DNA from: Trochalopteron elliotii
Lineage: Eukaryota > Chordata > Aves > Passeriformes > Leiothrichidae
DNA: 64,000 nucleotides
Reading direction: 5' to 3'
NCBI GenBank assembly: GCA_024734555.1
Contig: JANPWX010000108.1
Span: 1,422,566 to 1,486,565, forward strand
Part shown: in pieces, positions 61,801-64,000 of the stretch
Layout: every line of letters starts with the position of its first letter
Position numbering within the stretch: the stretch's first letter is position 1
The notes under the pieces: generated by a model
The model's database searches: none
Seen by the model: only the letters and a program-made list of their open reading frames with translations
Told to the model about the DNA's origin: nothing
Program-made: the position numbers and the translations under genes

Positions 61801-64000
61801 GTTTCCGTGATGGATTGTATTTTACAGAACTATAGAATTAATTTCCCTAAGTAAATTATGTAATGGGAATTAGTTTTTATGGTAACTATACTTTAGAAGT
61901 AGATGTAGCTGTTATAAAATCTTGAAAAAGAAAAATCAACTCTCTTTTTCTTCATCTGTGTATCAATCAAACTTAGGTAAAGCAGGGGCATGTTTCTTTG
62001 AAAATTATAATTTATTTTCTTAGAATTAACATCCAAATTAAATTTTTAGACTCTTTAAAAATCACTCTCAAAGTATTTTGAGACATATTCCATTATTTGG
62101 TATATACAATGTACATGGAGATTTTGACAATCCAGTTTAAGCCAGTAGGCTACACCCTATTTATTTAGGTATTTTACAGTACCTCCCTGTTGAATAAATC
62201 ATATGAGCAAAAGCTATGACTGTCTTGATATAATTCTTAAAATGAAGCTTTTAAAACTTAGAGTTGCCCAGAGCCATTGATTTTCAATGATCAGCACAAT
62301 TTCCTCTTCAGTGCATAAAAGTTTTTAAAAGTATTTCAATAGGAAGCTTAACAATATCATGGCATATATAAAATAAATATCATAGTTGCTTTTTTCTTAT
62401 TTCATTTTCCAGAAAGCTCAGAAGGACACTGATGAGGAAGAATTGCAATGGCATGTGAATTAAATCTGTTGCAAAGGCTTAGAAATGTCCATGTACAGTA
62501 AAACTGATGGTCAAATAAAGGTTAGTAAAAGTTGGATCCATAAAAATTTCAATCAAATTTCAAAAGGATTTCTCCAGCTGGATCCTGCCTACACACAGTT
62601 TTGATCCCTAAGAATTAACTCTTTCCTATGACCCCCAAAATGCCACTCTCTGTGTCATATTTGAGCTCTTGATTTTTCTCCAAGGTTAAACAGCTCAGTT
62701 TAATTTAGTGAAGTGCTGGCCAACATCAATCAGCTGTGCTACCACAGCCTTACTACACATCTACTTCCCCTTGCCACCACCTGTGACCATGTGGTGCTGA
62801 GCCTGGTGTTTGTGGTTTTATCTATCCGATGCCCCCCAAATTTGTACCTGTTACCCAGGATCATGCAGAGAGATAAGCATCAGCAAACCATAAGAGCCTT
62901 TCAGGAGTCAAAACAGGGGTTACAGAAGTCCCTAAATTTATGGTTGTGTTGCAAAATTACTGCATGTCTATTTCATTGATTGCAGAATGGAATTGCCGTC
63001 CCCATTAGGAATGCATGTGACATAGCATGATCAGTAAAGCATGTTCTCTCTGATTAGCAGACATGTTCTAGAGTTGATCATACTGCTGGCTCAGTAGTAC
63101 GGAGCAAATGTCCTGTTACACACAGTCTAATGCTTGAAACAGAAACCACGTATACCAATGTTACTACGTACCACCATCTTTTTTTTTTATTATCATATTT
63201 AACAGAAGTAATAGGAAACCTTAGTGGTTTTGCATCAATATGCACAATTCAATTAAAAAAAAAAATTACAAATTACTGTCTTTTCAGGTTAACTGGGTAT
63301 TTAAAGTAATGGCATTGTGAGTTGAAAATGTCCCCATTAATGGACTTTAAGCTCCTTGAAAGGATTATATAGTCAATGCTTGAACCACAACATTCTTTGA
63401 ATAACCCTCATGTGACTAGACTCAGTTTAACACTTGGAAAGCCTGTGAATCATGCTGTATGATTGATTTCAAGTACACCCAAAATAAAAGCATCCCACTG
63501 ACAGTTTCACATATCAGTTGCATCACTGGCCATTAGAAGTTTTGCTCAAAGTAACAGTGGAGAGTGTGGGGACTAACAAACTCTAAGAGTTACCAGTCAA
63601 AAAGAGCTTTTTCAGGCAAGAATAGTACGTTAGACACCTGGTACCTTCGACACTTGAAGCTGTTCATATACACTTTCATTTTATTTACTACGTTTTAAAG
63701 AATATGAATAATGTAGTAAATATGACAAAACATGGATGTCATTTTTAAATGGTGAATAAACTTTTGAAAAATAAAGAATTCTGTTTATCGTAAAGTATTA
63801 CTTTTTGTACAACATACAAAAATTTGAAGTTTTTGTGATTTTTCAGGGTTTTTTTAATGCATAATTACTAACCTGATGTGACAGGTGCTGATATTTTTTA
63901 GCATAAAGAAATAAGTATAAATTTTAAAAGTTCAAGTGAAGAGAAGGATTTTAAAAATTCAAAAAGAAAACTACACTGGACTGAAATTAGGTACTTAAAA
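61801..64000. other. Unique AT-rich non-coding DNA
   Basis: No gene or recognisable element. The plus frame at 62713-62979 (88 codons) shows no domain. Confidence 0.6.

Overview
This window looks like about 64 kb of AT-rich, non-coding bird chromosome, most likely from a songbird. The evidence is the repeat content. There are many 5'-truncated CR1 retroposons, several ending in the avian octamer (ATTCTATG)n. There are several endogenous-retrovirus LTRs of avian type, and no SINEs or L1-type elements. The assignment to songbirds rests on one LTR family (termini TGTCCTGGTTTAGG...) that I recognise from songbird genomes, so it is an inference. I see no host protein-coding gene, tRNA, rRNA or CRISPR array. 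The open reading frames are short and mostly chance, and the few with real similarity are broken CR1 ORF2 pieces. The window is therefore intergenic, or lies inside a very large intron.

Layout. 1-2547: unique AT-rich DNA. 2548-3264: an ERVL-type LTR. 3265-4236: a GC-rich unclassified tract, possibly retroviral leader. 4237-5892: an old long LTR (minus sense) split by a younger 499-bp solo LTR at 5175-5673, which has a perfect 6-bp target duplication. 5893-9924: unique DNA with a (CA)14. About 9925-10340: an old CR1. 11721-12382 and 14046-14705: two solo LTRs of one family facing opposite ways, 1.66 kb apart. 15688-16446: a CR1 fragment abutting an ERVL LTR fragment. 20608-22275: an older CR1 split by a younger CR1. 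27700-27890: a CR1 endonuclease fossil. 27891-39004: mostly unique DNA with microsatellites and homeodomain/POU-motif-rich stretches that could be conserved regulatory DNA. 39005-39330: a degraded CR1. 39421-40077: a solo LTR with an exact 6-bp target duplication. 47060-47612: a second ERVL LTR of the 16.1-kb family. 54135-54236: a perfect 51-bp tandem duplication. 54629-55853: a minus-strand CR1 with reverse-transcriptase remnants. About 57230-58871: a plus-strand CR1 of similar type interrupted by an LTR. The rest is unique DNA.

The window reads as layered insertion history. Three nests (LTR in LTR, CR1 in CR1, LTR in CR1) give relative ages. No complete provirus is seen. Four LTRs have intact or near-intact flanking duplications, consistent with solo LTRs left by LTR-LTR recombination. 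I found no convincing new coding system. The best leads are the nested and inverted insertions, a 36-bp near-perfect palindrome at 22323-22358, the 51-bp duplication, an unclassified 413-bp island flanked by a 7-bp direct repeat, and two candidate conserved non-coding blocks.
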